From the NCBI GenBank assembly GCA_023418475.1, contig JAEZZO010000049.1:62001-126000 (forward strand): a DNA stretch of 64,000 nucleotides. Reading direction: 5' to 3'. Shown here piece by piece: positions 19,163 through 28,330 of this stretch. A program made the translations under genes and the position numbers. A model generated the notes under the pieces. The model ran no database searches. It was not told the origin of the DNA and saw nothing but the letters and a program-made list of their open reading frames with translations. Origin of the DNA: Bacillota bacterium (GTDB lineage Bacteria > Bacillota > Clostridia > Lachnospirales > Lachnospiraceae). The first letter of the stretch is position 1. Every line of letters starts with the position of its first letter.

Positions 19163-19179
19163 TTGCACTTATATCGCAA
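19163..19179. promoter_or_regulatory. candidate LacI-family operator, copy 3 (manA)
   Basis: TTGCACTTATATCGCAA matches the two sites upstream of the GH130 gene (consensus TTGCAC, AT-rich spacer, GCAA). It lies 67 bp before manA. Confidence 0.45.
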
Positions 19180-19334
19180 TATTATTTTTACTTTTTTCAT
19201 TCTAGAATAAGCTTTCTTGTTTGTCAATGTATTTCACAAGCCAAGATAGATTATTTCAAGTAATCATGATATAATTCTATTAGCATTTCATAGGAATCTT
19301 TAGAAATGTATTCTATTAGAAATCGAGTGATAAA

Positions 19335-19586
19335 ATGGAATCTGGAAATGAATTACGAAAGCATGTGGATGAATTACATACCACTGAATTGGGCGCATTA
19401 CGGATTAAGAAAAATCTTTCTTTGGATACGGAGGATGTTGTGGCTTGGTGTAAAAAGAAGATAGCATCCCTTCAATCCTCTATTTCCCGAGAAGGGAAGA
19501 ATTGGTATGTAAATATTGACGGCTCTATCATAACCGTAAATGCATACAGTTATACGATTATAACTGCTCATAAGGAGAAAAGATGA
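19335..19586 (+). CDS. small DUF3781-like protein
   Basis: 83 aa, soluble. The layout (ELRKHVDELHTTELGALRIKKNL, then VVAWCKKKI, then WYVNIDGSIITVNAYSYTIITAHK) matches my memory of the DUF3781 family, whose function is unknown. Its stop overlaps the next start by four bases, so the two genes form one unit. No strong GGAGG precedes the ATG. Confidence 0.7.
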   Translation: MESGNELRKHVDELHTTELGALRIKKNLSLDTEDVVAWCKKKIASLQSSISREGKNWYVNIDGSIITVNAYSYTIITAHKEKR

Positions 19587-20074
19587 AATTTTCTATTCAA
19601 GAATTGGAAGCGTTCACTGTTATAGGACAGGAAATAGAATTATCAAATTATCAAAATAGAAATATTCAAATCACTAAGAAGTTTTGGCGGGAATTTAATA
19701 TAAATTTGAAAAAATCATATTTATCGCAATCAGGTAACTGGATAAAATATGCCTTTATGAAAAAACGAGAAGATCAGCTGTTCTATTATTGTGCAATACC
19801 TAAAAAAACTGTTGTTCCAGATGGATTTATTTTAGAGGAAATACCTACATATAGATACTTGGTGGCTGAACATATTGGTTCCATGGATGATATCTATACT
19901 TCTTATAATGAAATTTACAAAAATATATTACCAAACGAAAAATATGCTGTAATACAAAATGATTTCTTACATTTTGAGAAATATGATTATCGTTTTCGCT
20001 GGAACAATGCTAATTCTATTATAGAAATTTGGGTTCCTATACAAAACGGGAATTCAATCGTCTGCCATATATAG
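19583..20074 (+). CDS. GyrI-like / AraC effector-binding domain protein
   Basis: 163 aa and no helix-turn-helix. It is a stand-alone small-molecule-binding fold like GyrI and the C-terminus of AraC/BltR regulators: MKFSIQELEAFTVIGQEIEL at the start, YRYLVAEHIGSMDDI in the middle and IIEIWVPI at the end. Such proteins bind xenobiotics or act as regulators or hydrolases; the exact role here is unknown. It is coupled to the gene before it by an ATGA overlap. Confidence 0.75.
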   Translation: MKFSIQELEAFTVIGQEIELSNYQNRNIQITKKFWREFNINLKKSYLSQSGNWIKYAFMKKREDQLFYYCAIPKKTVVPDGFILEEIPTYRYLVAEHIGSMDDIYTSYNEIYKNILPNEKYAVIQNDFLHFEKYDYRFRWNNANSIIEIWVPIQNGNSIVCHI

Positions 20075-20089
20075 AATATTTTTAAATAA

Positions 20090-20131
20090 GCCATTGCAGC
20101 GCTTCATAGTAATGCAATGGCATTATATTTG
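20090..20131 (+). terminator. Rho-independent terminator
   Basis: GCCATTGCA (20090-20098) pairs with TGCAATGGC (20113-20121), followed by ATTATATTTGTT. It lies between convergent genes. Confidence 0.75.
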
Positions 20132-20142
20132 TTACTAAAATA

Positions 20143-21657
20143 TTATGAAAAACGACTGATTAAATCAATACACATTACATAAGTTTTCCCGTCTTTTCCC
20201 TCGTAGGAGCAGGAAACTGTTCTGCAGAGTCCCCCGGTTGCTGTAGATATGTATTCGATTGAAGTATACCACTCATGCTGCTTCTTCATGGCTTTACGGA
20301 AATACTTCTTTTCACCGCAATAATCACCTGGCATTGCAGGTTTAAAGTTCTCATCCTGTTCGATTGTAATCTCCGGGTTCATAATCGTATGGCTTTGCTG
20401 TTTGCCCATGCCATCAATAACATACAGGCACTCAAAGTCCTTCTGGTTTTTAATGCCTGCCTCCAGTACAGCATCAATTTCACTGGTAGTGGATACCCTC
20501 GCCAGCTTATCAAAAATATTCTGAAGGTAGTTCTTATCTATTTTTTCAATACTGTTATTGATTATAACAGATGAATTTTTCTGATTTTTTAAACGATATT
20601 TGGTCATCACTTTTTTAAGACTGGAAGACACTTCCAATAGACTGCTTGCTACCGCACTATTTTCCTGTGCGTAGGCTGCGTCATTTTGAATTGTATTGGA
20701 GATGTCCGTAATAATTATGGATGTATTTTTTAAACTTTCTGCCTGACTTTCAGATACTTCTGCAATATCAGAACAAAGCCTGGTAACATTTTCAATAGAG
20801 GAATTAATCTTTTGAAAGCTCTCCGAGGTTTTATCTGCCATCTCGGCACTTTCTTTGGCTGTTTTCAGGCTATTGTCAATCAGCTGCGTGGTCTGATTTA
20901 CCGCTTCTGCACTTCTTTCTGCGAGATTTCTTACTTCACTGGCTACCACAGAGAAGCCTTTTCCTGATTCTCCGGCACGGGCAGCTTCAATTGCTGCGTT
21001 CAACGCCAAAAGCTTTGTCTGTTCCGCCAGACCGCTGATAATTGTAATAATTCCGGAGATATCCCTGGAAGAACTTTGCACCTTCTCGATAGAACCAAGC
21101 ATTTGTTGCATATATTTTCCGCCTGTCTCTGCTTCTATCTGTATTTCATTTACATTTTGGGCTGCAAGCTTGGCATTTCGGGCATTGTTAGTGGTATGCT
21201 CCGTTATTTGATATATTTTTCCTGTTAAATCAGTAATAAAGTCTGACTGGTCACCTGCATTCTTAGCAATCTGAGTGGCACCGCTTTCTACCTGACTGCT
21301 CAACCTGTCTACTTCTTCGGTCAGTTGATTGATTTCTTCAAAGGAACTATTTAAGGAATGTCTGATTTTATGCAGAGCGTTTTTAATCGGAACGAAATCT
21401 CCCTGATAATGGATATTCTTTGTAAACGAGACAGCCATATTTCCTGCCGAAAGATGGGATAATATATGCGCAATCTCATTAATGTACTCATTAAAAGACG
21501 TACTGATCTGATTAATATCCTCAGCCAGATTGTTAAGTACCACATAGTTTTCAGTACTGATTGCTATATCCAGGTCTCCGCTTACCAACTGGTGGATCGT
21601 TCCTGCTAATCTCTCTGCCTCTGATCCTATCTTCTGTATCTCTTGACGTTTTCTCAT
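20143..21657 (-). CDS. soluble methyl-accepting chemotaxis protein
   Basis: Chemoreceptor without membrane helices. Residues about 15-110 form HAMP-like helices, and the long coiled coil carries the hairpin tip around LAEQTKLLALNAAIEAARAG (about 215-235) that contacts CheA/CheW. The last ~130 residues form a sensor domain (FECLYVIDGMGKQQS, CGEKKYFRKAMKKQHEWYTS, SYEGKDGKTYVMCIDL) resembling a Cache/PAS-like fold at the C-terminus, an unusual order. An in-frame ATG at 21669 is possible; ATG 21657 follows GGGGGTTACT. Confidence 0.9.
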   Translation of the reverse strand: MRKRQEIQKIGSEAERLAGTIHQLVSGDLDIAISTENYVVLNNLAEDINQISTSFNEYINEIAHILSHLSAGNMAVSFTKNIHYQGDFVPIKNALHKIRHSLNSSFEEINQLTEEVDRLSSQVESGATQIAKNAGDQSDFITDLTGKIYQITEHTTNNARNAKLAAQNVNEIQIEAETGGKYMQQMLGSIEKVQSSSRDISGIITIISGLAEQTKLLALNAAIEAARAGESGKGFSVVASEVRNLAERSAEAVNQTTQLIDNSLKTAKESAEMADKTSESFQKINSSIENVTRLCSDIAEVSESQAESLKNTSIIITDISNTIQNDAAYAQENSAVASSLLEVSSSLKKVMTKYRLKNQKNSSVIINNSIEKIDKNYLQNIFDKLARVSTTSEIDAVLEAGIKNQKDFECLYVIDGMGKQQSHTIMNPEITIEQDENFKPAMPGDYCGEKKYFRKAMKKQHEWYTSIEYISTATGGLCRTVSCSYEGKDGKTYVMCIDLISRFS

Positions 21658-21792
21658 AGTAACCCCCATCTACCGCACATGCGGCATACTTTAACGAAAA
21701 GCACATTCCTTATTTTTTGCCAGTTTAAATGCTTCTTGTTTCAACCTATCCCCTTAAATATCTAAAAATCCATTTCTTCCGCATGAGTGCAG

Positions 21793-21830
21793 AAAAGCAG
21801 TGAGTATGAAAGCCTCACTGCTTTTTTATA
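21793..21830. terminator. bidirectional terminator
   Basis: AAAAGCAGTGAG (21793-21804) pairs with CTCACTGCTTTT (from 21814), with T/A runs on both sides. It ends the ridA transcript on the minus strand. Confidence 0.8.
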
Positions 21831-21909
21831 ACTATATATTACTAATTTCCTATTGTCAATCCTCTAATCGAATTAACCTGGAAACTTCTGCATTTTCTGT
21901 AATCGTATT

Positions 21910-22287
21910 TTAGTTCATTACCGCAGTTATTTCCACTTCACAAAGCACATCCTTGGGGAGCTGCTGTGCAGCCACACAGGATCTTGCAGGTTTTCCGGTA
22001 AAATACTTCGCATATACTTCATTAAATGCTGCAAAATCATCCATGCTTTTCAAGAAGCAGGTAGTTTTAATTACATTTTCAAAAGAGATTCCTGCTGCTT
22101 CTAAAATTGCTGAAACATTCTTCATTACCTGTGTAGCCTGTATCTCTATATCTCCCTCTACAACCTGTCCATTTTCCGGGTTTATCGGAATCTGGCCTGA
22201 TGCAAATAGCAAGTTGCCGCTTATGAGTGCCTGTGAATAAGGTCCGATTGCTGCCGGGGCCTTATCGGTTTGAATTATTTTAAACAT
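21910..22287 (-). CDS. ridA: RidA family reactive-imine deaminase
   Basis: Trimeric enzyme that hydrolyses 2-aminoacrylate and related imines. Family markers: AIGPYSQALISGNLLFASGQIPINPENG, FENVIKTTCFL, FNEVYAKYF, RSCVAAQQLPKDVLCEVEITA (Arg for carboxylate binding). 125 aa from ATG 22287, which has GGAGG 7 bp upstream; the frame is open further to 22341. Confidence 0.93.
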   Translation of the reverse strand: MFKIIQTDKAPAAIGPYSQALISGNLLFASGQIPINPENGQVVEGDIEIQATQVMKNVSAILEAAGISFENVIKTTCFLKSMDDFAAFNEVYAKYFTGKPARSCVAAQQLPKDVLCEVEITAVMN

Positions 22288-22376
22288 ATTATTTCCTCCG
22301 GTTTTTCTTTCCATTATAGTAATTATGAAAGCATTTTTCAATGAAAAAATTTTTTAGCGCTATAAAAGGACAATAT

Positions 22377-23801
22377 TTAACTCGAACCTTTCCGAAATAA
22401 TACTACTTTTATTGTTTTCAGCAGTATTCTGATATCCATTTTAAATGACCAGTTATCAATATATTCCAAGTCCAGCTTCACGACCTCCTCAAAATCGGTA
22501 ATATCACTGCGTCCACTTACCTGCCACAAGCCGGTAATTCCTGATTTAAGAGCCAGTCTTCTCTTATGCCTGCCCTCATAACGAATAAATTCCGCCTCAG
22601 TTGGAGGTCTTGTACCAACCAGACTCATATCTCCTTTTAAAACATTAAAGAACTGAGGGAATTCATCCAGACTGGACTTACGAAGAAATTTCCCCACTTT
22701 TGTTACTCTTGGATCTTCCTTCATCTTAAACATGAAGCCGTTCATTTCGTTATGCGACATTAGTTCTTGCATTCGTGATTCGGCATCCATGTGCATAGAA
22801 CGAAATTTATATATTTTAAAACGTCTGCCGTTTCTTCCGATTCTTACCTGGGAAAAGAAGATTGGCCCCGGCGATTCTATTAAAATGGCGGGAGCGATTA
22901 TTATCATAAAAACTGCGGTGAGGATGCAGCCAATCAGTCCGCCCGCTAAATCCATCAGTCGTTTCAGAAGCAGCTGACTTCCATTAAAGAGCCTTGAGCT
23001 GAAGGTAAGTACATGATAGCCGCTCACTTCACGGACTACCTTTTCGTGAATGTTCAGTCCAAAGGTATTAATGCTTAAATCTACTGTAACACCCATATTC
23101 TGAAATTTAAGGATTGCCTCTTCCAGACGAAAATCCGGCATACCTTCTCCGGGAATATGAATAAATACACCATCAAGCGCTTCCAGTTTCGCAACTTCAA
23201 ACATATTGTTTCGATCAGCCTTCACTTCAATTCCACCTATTTTCTTGCCGATCATATCTGTATCAATAATCGTAAAATAGGTGATTTGAAATTCCCAGTT
23301 ATTTTCTTTTTCTATATGTAATAATATTTTATTTGCTTGCTCAAACGTTGTAATAATCATAACTTTCGAACTGGAAGTACTTTTTTTATATACGGCTAAA
23401 AATAAAATCTTATAATATTGTCGTTCTATATACATGATCATGGTATTTAATAGGATAAAACAGAAGAAAAATAATCTGGAGAAGGCTTCCCCTTCCTGGA
23501 AAATATATAAAACAGAAGTGACTGCCACAGTAAGTATCAGATTTATCTTAAAAACCACGAGCATTTCTTCAATAAAACCACGCCGGAACAGATCACTATA
23601 GGTATTGTAGATATAATAAATTGCAACATATATGGATAAAATAATTGCAAATATCATTCCGTATACCTCTGTTTCAAAATAAGAAGCTGTAATTTTACCA
23701 AAACGTATCCAGGTTGCCAGCAGGAACGAAATCACAATACAAAGAGTATCCACCAGCAAAAGGTATTTACTCGGCAAATCCTTTTTCGTCAAATCCATCA
23801 T
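22377..23801 (-). CDS. polyprenyl-phosphate sugar-1-phosphate transferase (WbaP/CpsE type)
   Basis: Initiating glycosyltransferase that loads a sugar phosphate onto undecaprenyl phosphate for capsule or exopolysaccharide. Four to five N-terminal helices (about 15-135), a CoA-binding-like middle domain (about 145-265), one helix near 285, and the C-terminal catalytic domain with KIYKFRSMHMDAE, KVGKFLRKSSLDEFPQFFNV, MSLVGTRPP and SGITGLWQVSGRSD. The end has LDLEYIDNWS. The start is placed at 23801 (after AAGGAAGTGG), overlapping the previous gene. No other polysaccharide genes follow. Confidence 0.93.
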   Translation of the reverse strand: MMDLTKKDLPSKYLLLVDTLCIVISFLLATWIRFGKITASYFETEVYGMIFAIILSIYVAIYYIYNTYSDLFRRGFIEEMLVVFKINLILTVAVTSVLYIFQEGEAFSRLFFFCFILLNTMIMYIERQYYKILFLAVYKKSTSSSKVMIITTFEQANKILLHIEKENNWEFQITYFTIIDTDMIGKKIGGIEVKADRNNMFEVAKLEALDGVFIHIPGEGMPDFRLEEAILKFQNMGVTVDLSINTFGLNIHEKVVREVSGYHVLTFSSRLFNGSQLLLKRLMDLAGGLIGCILTAVFMIIIAPAILIESPGPIFFSQVRIGRNGRRFKIYKFRSMHMDAESRMQELMSHNEMNGFMFKMKEDPRVTKVGKFLRKSSLDEFPQFFNVLKGDMSLVGTRPPTEAEFIRYEGRHKRRLALKSGITGLWQVSGRSDITDFEEVVKLDLEYIDNWSFKMDIRILLKTIKVVLFRKGSS

Positions 23802-24498
23802 AAACCACTTCCTTACCAAACAACTGATTTTTCTTTGCTATCATGATACAAATACCTAATAATGCCGCAGCAGCAGTAAGCGTTATCACTAATGCATTCA
23901 CCTGAAACACCGGCTTTTGCGCAACCAAATCATATTTATATAAGACTTTCCCGTAAGCGTCAGATACCTTACCAATGTTATCCTCCTGATTGATTTCTAA
24001 TGTAAGGCCGCAGGCTTTATATACCTGTTCTGTTATGTAAAAAGCCATTTTTTTACTGTCCAGTGACATATCTTTCATATCTGTCTTACCTTCGTAATTT
24101 ATAATATCCTGAAGATCTGCCAGCTGTTTCAGAATGTTTCCCGTACTGTCTTCCTTTATGTTCACCGTTTCATTGCTAAGATAATTTTTTAATATACTAT
24201 AATAGCTCCCAAAAAAAGTACGATCATGACCAGTCTGAGCATTCATACCTGCAGTCCTCCATAAGGTATCCAGGATTTTTACTTCCGCCTGGTTGAGTCC
24301 TTTTGCAGCTAATGCGGGATTATCTTCTGTCGCTGCTGTTATATTCGTCTGCTCATAATTAGTATGAATTACTCCTCTCGCAGTTACTGTAAAGCATATA
24401 AGCAAAAGCATTATTCCCATTGAAAATATCGGAGGCATCATACACTTTCGATTAAAAATACGTTTTTTAATATGTAAGCTGTTTTCTATCAATATCAC
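23767..24498 (-). CDS. membrane-anchored extracytoplasmic protein, unknown
   Basis: 243 aa with a membrane helix near residues 22-40, an extracytoplasmic region of about 160 aa (ALAAKGLNQAEVKILDTLW, MNAQTGHDRTFFGSYYSIL) and a second helix near 205-225, then a charged cytoplasmic tail. It starts with GTG after AAAGGAGGG and overlaps the sugar transferase gene by 35 bp, so it probably works with it. I do not recognise the family; the two-helix, periplasmic-loop layout recalls polysaccharide chain-length regulators, but that is weak. Confidence 0.65.
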   Translation of the reverse strand: MILIENSLHIKKRIFNRKCMMPPIFSMGIMLLLICFTVTARGVIHTNYEQTNITAATEDNPALAAKGLNQAEVKILDTLWRTAGMNAQTGHDRTFFGSYYSILKNYLSNETVNIKEDSTGNILKQLADLQDIINYEGKTDMKDMSLDSKKMAFYITEQVYKACGLTLEINQEDNIGKVSDAYGKVLYKYDLVAQKPVFQVNALVITLTAAAALLGICIMIAKKNQLFGKEVVYDGFDEKGFAE

Positions 24499-24856
24499 TT
24501 ATCCTACCCTCCTTTATAGAAATGTATTTAAGTTGTTATTAAATACTTATTTTTACCAATAAATGAATTATATGATACGATTTTCAGGTTATCAATCACT
24601 CAATCATAAATAATATTTTTTTTCATTTACAGTATTTACTCTAATAATACAGCATATTCTTTATTTCGAGTATGCCCATCATAATAAGACCTTAAAACAG
24701 GGCTTGTTTTTATCAATCCAATTATTCTCACATTCCTGTACATTGGGAGTACTCTAAAGCAGCCTCTATTTCTGCAAAAAATCCTATCTGAATTGCTTTT
24801 CTATACTCACATCTTTCACAGGCTTACATATAATGAGACATAAAGGAGTGAAGTAT
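24499..24856. other. intergenic region between divergent transcription units
   Basis: About 360 bp of AT-rich DNA. It separates the minus-strand glycan genes from dpaAB and must contain both promoters. No ORF, repeat or clear sporulation sigma site could be supported by eye. Confidence 0.4.
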
Positions 24857-25729
24857 ATGTCCCAGGAGCCAAACATTGGAATTTTCGGAGGCGATCAACG
24901 GCAGGTATATATGGTGGCAGCATTTTTGCAAAAAGGATATCATGTCTATACTTATCGGATTGCAGAAACGATAAATCATGAAAACTGTCTGAGAGTGAGT
25001 AACCTGAATGAATTATTTAATAAATGTAGCTTTCTTATCGGTCCAATTCCTTTGACCAGAGATTTGGTATCCGTCGCTTCCACGAAAGCTTCCGAACTGA
25101 CTATTACCAATCTTACCAGACTGCTCACCAAGGATCATTTTCTTATCGGCGGGATGCTTCCGCCCGCACTGATTGGAACATGCACCGAAAAAGGAATTCC
25201 CTTTTATGATCTTATGAAGAATGAAAAAATAACAATTCTCAATGCGATTGCAACTGCAGAAGGAACCATTATGGAAGCAATTCAGAGCAGCGACCAAAAC
25301 TTGCATGGCAGCCATTGTCTTGTTCTGGGATATGGCCGATGTGCGAAGATTCTCGCCGGAAAATTAAAAGGATTGGATGCAAACGTAACAGTAGCCGCCA
25401 GATCTGAGGAAGCACTCGCATATGCTTATGCAGCAGGATTTCAGGTCATTTCATTATCTGACATAAAAAATCTTCTGTCCTCTTTTGATTTTATATTTAA
25501 TACGATTCCTTCACTGGTTCTTGATCAAGGCTGCCTGGATTTGGTAAGCCAAAACACATCAATTATTGATATAGCCTCTGCTCCCGGAGGAGTGGATTAT
25601 GAATATGCAATGCAGCGAAAATTAAAAGCCAAACTCTGCCTCGGATTGCCTGGCAAAGTAGCACCTAAGACCTCTGCGGATATTCTGGTAAATGAAATTA
25701 TCTCGTTGATAAAAGAAAGAAGTGATTAA
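24857..25729 (+). CDS. dpaA: dipicolinate synthase subunit A
   Basis: Makes dipicolinic acid, the spore core chelator, from dihydrodipicolinate with subunit B. Seen: N-terminal domain starting NIGIFGGDQRQVYMVAAFLQKGY, and a second Rossmann fold with CLVLGYGRCAKILAGKL (about 153) and VAARSEEALAYAYAAG. About 290 aa. The frame is open to 24833, but AAAGGAGTG lies 7 bp before ATG 24857. dpaB follows with no gap. Confidence 0.93.
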   Translation: MSQEPNIGIFGGDQRQVYMVAAFLQKGYHVYTYRIAETINHENCLRVSNLNELFNKCSFLIGPIPLTRDLVSVASTKASELTITNLTRLLTKDHFLIGGMLPPALIGTCTEKGIPFYDLMKNEKITILNAIATAEGTIMEAIQSSDQNLHGSHCLVLGYGRCAKILAGKLKGLDANVTVAARSEEALAYAYAAGFQVISLSDIKNLLSSFDFIFNTIPSLVLDQGCLDLVSQNTSIIDIASAPGGVDYEYAMQRKLKAKLCLGLPGKVAPKTSADILVNEIISLIKERSD

Positions 25730-26317
25730 ATGACGATTCATGGAAAAAATATAGGCATTGCCCTAACAGGATCTTTTTGCACCTTTGATAAAGTCTTTCC
25801 TGAGATTGAACACCTGGTTTCGGAAAAAGCCAATGTTTTGACAATCTTTTCAGAGCGCTCTCAGGTGACCGATACCCGTTTCGGAAATGCAGACAGCTTT
25901 ATTCAAAAAGCCAATATAATCACAGGAAATAAACCTGTTACTACGCTTGTTGAAGCAGAGAAGCTGGGTCCTAATAACCTTCTGGACCTTCTGATTATTG
26001 CACCTTGCACCGGTAATACCTTGGCGAAAATGGCTCACGCAATTACCGATACTACTGTTCTGATGGCTGCAAAGGGTTTGTTAAGGAATAATAAGCCTCT
26101 TGTAATTGCCGTCTCCACCAATGATGCATTAAGTAATAATTTAAAAAACATAGGTATGCTGATTAATAACAAAAACATCTATTTCGTCCCCTTCGGACAG
26201 GATAATTATAAGGGCAAGCCCAATTCAATGGTCGCCCATTTTGATTTAATCCTCTCAACGGCGGAAGAAGCTTTAGAGGGAAGGCAGCTGCAACCCGTTA
26301 TTCTTACTCCAAGATAA
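25730..26317 (+). CDS. dpaB: dipicolinate synthase subunit B
   Basis: Flavoprotein-like subunit of dipicolinate synthase. 195 aa with GKNIGIALTGSFCTFDKVFPEI at the start and LLIIAPCTGNTLAKMAHAITDT, a flavin-binding decarboxylase-type segment, plus VIAVSTNDALSNNLKNIGML. It begins at the base after the dpaA stop (TAAATG), so it is coupled. Expected to be expressed in the mother cell during sporulation (family knowledge). Confidence 0.93.
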   Translation: MTIHGKNIGIALTGSFCTFDKVFPEIEHLVSEKANVLTIFSERSQVTDTRFGNADSFIQKANIITGNKPVTTLVEAEKLGPNNLLDLLIIAPCTGNTLAKMAHAITDTTVLMAAKGLLRNNKPLVIAVSTNDALSNNLKNIGMLINNKNIYFVPFGQDNYKGKPNSMVAHFDLILSTAEEALEGRQLQPVILTPR

Positions 26318-26618
26318 TGCTGTGTCAGAACCGGATCGATCTGAAAAGGAAGAGATCAGATACCACTTATACTATTATTCTGTTTTTAAATCGAAAGCAA
26401 GGGAGCTTTTCATTGCGAAAAAATACTTATATCCGGCTGTCTAAACCAGAAGCATGCATTTATCCAAATTATGAGTTTTTCGTAATATTGCTCCCTTTAT
26501 CAAATATAGATGCTCCAATTCGCAAACAATTTATATATAGTATGTATTCGGGTTAGAACGGTAACCTCTTATTTTATATACAAATTTACTTTCATGCAAT
26601 GCATGAGAAGGAGGGTTT
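26318..26618. other. intergenic region between dpaB and asnB
   Basis: 300 bp. An open frame of 79 codons exists (26317-26556) but has no ribosome binding site, no recognisable domain and unlikely composition; I see no gene. GAAGGAGG at 26608 belongs to asnB. Confidence 0.4.
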
Positions 26619-27803
26619 ATGTGCGGAATAGCCGGTTTTTGTAATATAAAAGCTGATTATACAAAAGATGATACAAAATGGCATAAGGTATTAGATGCTA
26701 TGAAACAGGTAATAAAACACCGTGGTCCTGATGATGAAGGTGAAGTCCTAACCAGACAGGCAGGGCTTGCACATAGAAGACTCTCCATAATTGATTTGAG
26801 CCGCGGTAAGCAGCCAATGACAAGAGAGCTTTCAAATGGTTGTGTAACAATCATCTATAACGGCGAGCTGTATAATACCGCTGAATTACGCAGCGATCTC
26901 ATGCAGAAGGGATATCAGTTTCAAACGCATTGTGATACCGAGGTAATCCTGGTTGGATATATTGCACAGGGTGTTGACTTTGTAAAACAAATGAACGGTA
27001 TTTTCTCTTTTGCAATCTGGGATGAGGGAAGAAACTCACTTATTCTGGTGCGAGACAGACTGGGTGTGAAACCGTTATTCTATACATTATGGAATGATAC
27101 TTTAATCTTCGGTTCTGAGATTAAAGTTTTATTTGAGTATCCAGGCTTTCAACCACGTATTGATGCAAATGGTTTATGTGAGATTTTTGGACTTGGTCCT
27201 GCAAAGTCCTATGGTTCGGGTGTGTTTAAAGATGTCTCTGAAGTTCTTCCCGGTTCTGCCATAATTTTTAATTCTTCCGGTATGCACACACAACCTTACT
27301 GGAGTCTGATTAGCGCTCCACATGAGGATTCCTATGCCGAGACAGTAGATAAAACCTCTTTTTTATTAAGAGATGCTGTAAAACGTCAAATGATCTCCGA
27401 TATTCCGATCTGCACCTTTCTATCCGGTGGTGTGGACAGCAGCCTGGTAACAGCCATTTGCGCGGAGGAATTGAAAAAAGAAGGCAAACAGCTGGAAACC
27501 TATTCCTTTGATTTTGTAGATAATGCAAAGCATTTCAAATCAAATTCCTTCCAACCCTCTCAGGATCGTCCCTATGTGGATATTATGGTGGAACAGGTAA
27601 AGAGCAGGCATACTTATCTGGAATGTGACAATCTGGATTTGGCAGATAATCTGTACCATGCCGTAAATGCAAGAGATCTTCCCAATATGGCCGATGTTGA
27701 ATCTTCTTTGCTCTATTTCTGCAAGAAGGTAGCCTCTAAAACCAAGGTAGCGCTTACAGGTGAATGTGCCGATGAATACGCGCACATATGTTATAACCCA
27801 TAA
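26619..27803 (+). pseudogene. asnB: asparagine synthetase (glutamine-hydrolysing), C-terminally truncated
   Basis: Begins MCGIAGFCNI with Cys2, the nucleophile of the glutaminase domain. It runs through HRGPDDEG, YNGELYN, DRLGVKPLFY and the synthetase ATP-pyrophosphatase loop FLSGGVDSSLV. After VALTGECADE (about residue 386), where family members continue IFGGYPW, the frame turns into YAHICYNP and stops. About 220 aa of the usual ~610 aa are missing, including the rest of the synthetase domain. The first 385 residues have no damage, so the break looks recent. It most likely marks insertion of the prophage (see junction). Glutaminase activity could remain; asparagine synthesis could not. Confidence 0.85.
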
Positions 27804-27900
27804 TAATTAAATGAATAAGCTAGCCTTTCAATACATCCTTACCAAACTGACCAGGGGTTACATTCATGTATCCGAAATAATAATCATAAGCTTCCTATTT
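27774..27900. other. probable left prophage junction (attL) and non-coding edge
   Basis: asnB homology ends at about 27,776. The next ~160 bp hold no intact gene. On the minus strand a 23-codon remnant (about 27,892-27,821) reads DYYFGYMNVTPGQFGKDVL and ends in TAG, without its N-terminus. The attachment core cannot be defined without the right end. Confidence 0.5.
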
Positions 27901-27964
27901 ACAAATTAATGCAACAACATTATACTATTATGGTAAACACTGGATTTTCACAAAGGAGAAATTT

Positions 27965-28258
27965 ATGAGCATTATTTGCAATAGATGCGGCACTGAATTT
28001 AATAGTCCTTATTGTCTAAACTGTGGAGCACCGACGCAAGTACAGATGCAGCAAAACCAGCCTCAGCAATTTCCACCGCCGATACAGCCACAATATCAGC
28101 AGGGTTCCTATAGACAGCCTATGCAGCCGCCAAAAAAGAAAAGCCATGGCTGCCTTATTACCTTTTTAGTTGTTATCGGTATTTTCATATTTATCGGTGT
28201 CATAGGAATTCTTGCAAGTTTTGGTGATTACAGCAATACATTCCCTTATCCCCAATAG
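27965..28258 (+). CDS. zinc-ribbon single-pass membrane protein
   Basis: 97 aa. The N-terminus is a zinc ribbon with CNRCG and CLNCG (Cys6, 9, 17, 20), followed by a Gln/Pro-rich linker and one membrane helix (about 63-85) plus a short outside tail. GGAGAAATTT precedes the ATG. The layout resembles the neighbouring pseudogene at 29853 (short cytoplasmic part, linker, helix, outside part). It lies at the prophage edge and may be phage cargo. Function unknown. Confidence 0.75.
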   Translation: MSIICNRCGTEFNSPYCLNCGAPTQVQMQQNQPQQFPPPIQPQYQQGSYRQPMQPPKKKSHGCLITFLVVIGIFIFIGVIGILASFGDYSNTFPYPQ

Positions 28259-28260
28259 AT

Positions 28261-28308
28261 ACCCCGCATCTCATAATGTTTATGAGAAATGCGGGGTATT
28301 TTGTTGTT
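28261..28308 (+). terminator. Rho-independent terminator
   Basis: ACCCCGCATCTCATAA pairs with TTATGAGAAATGCGGGGT, followed by ATTTTGTTGTT, immediately after the zinc-ribbon gene. Confidence 0.9.
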
Positions 28309-28330
28309 ATATGTTATATGAATTAAGAAA

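Noticed and set aside
26317..26556. 79-codon open frame after dpaB
   Set aside because: No ribosome binding site, no domain and composition unlike a protein; likely chance.
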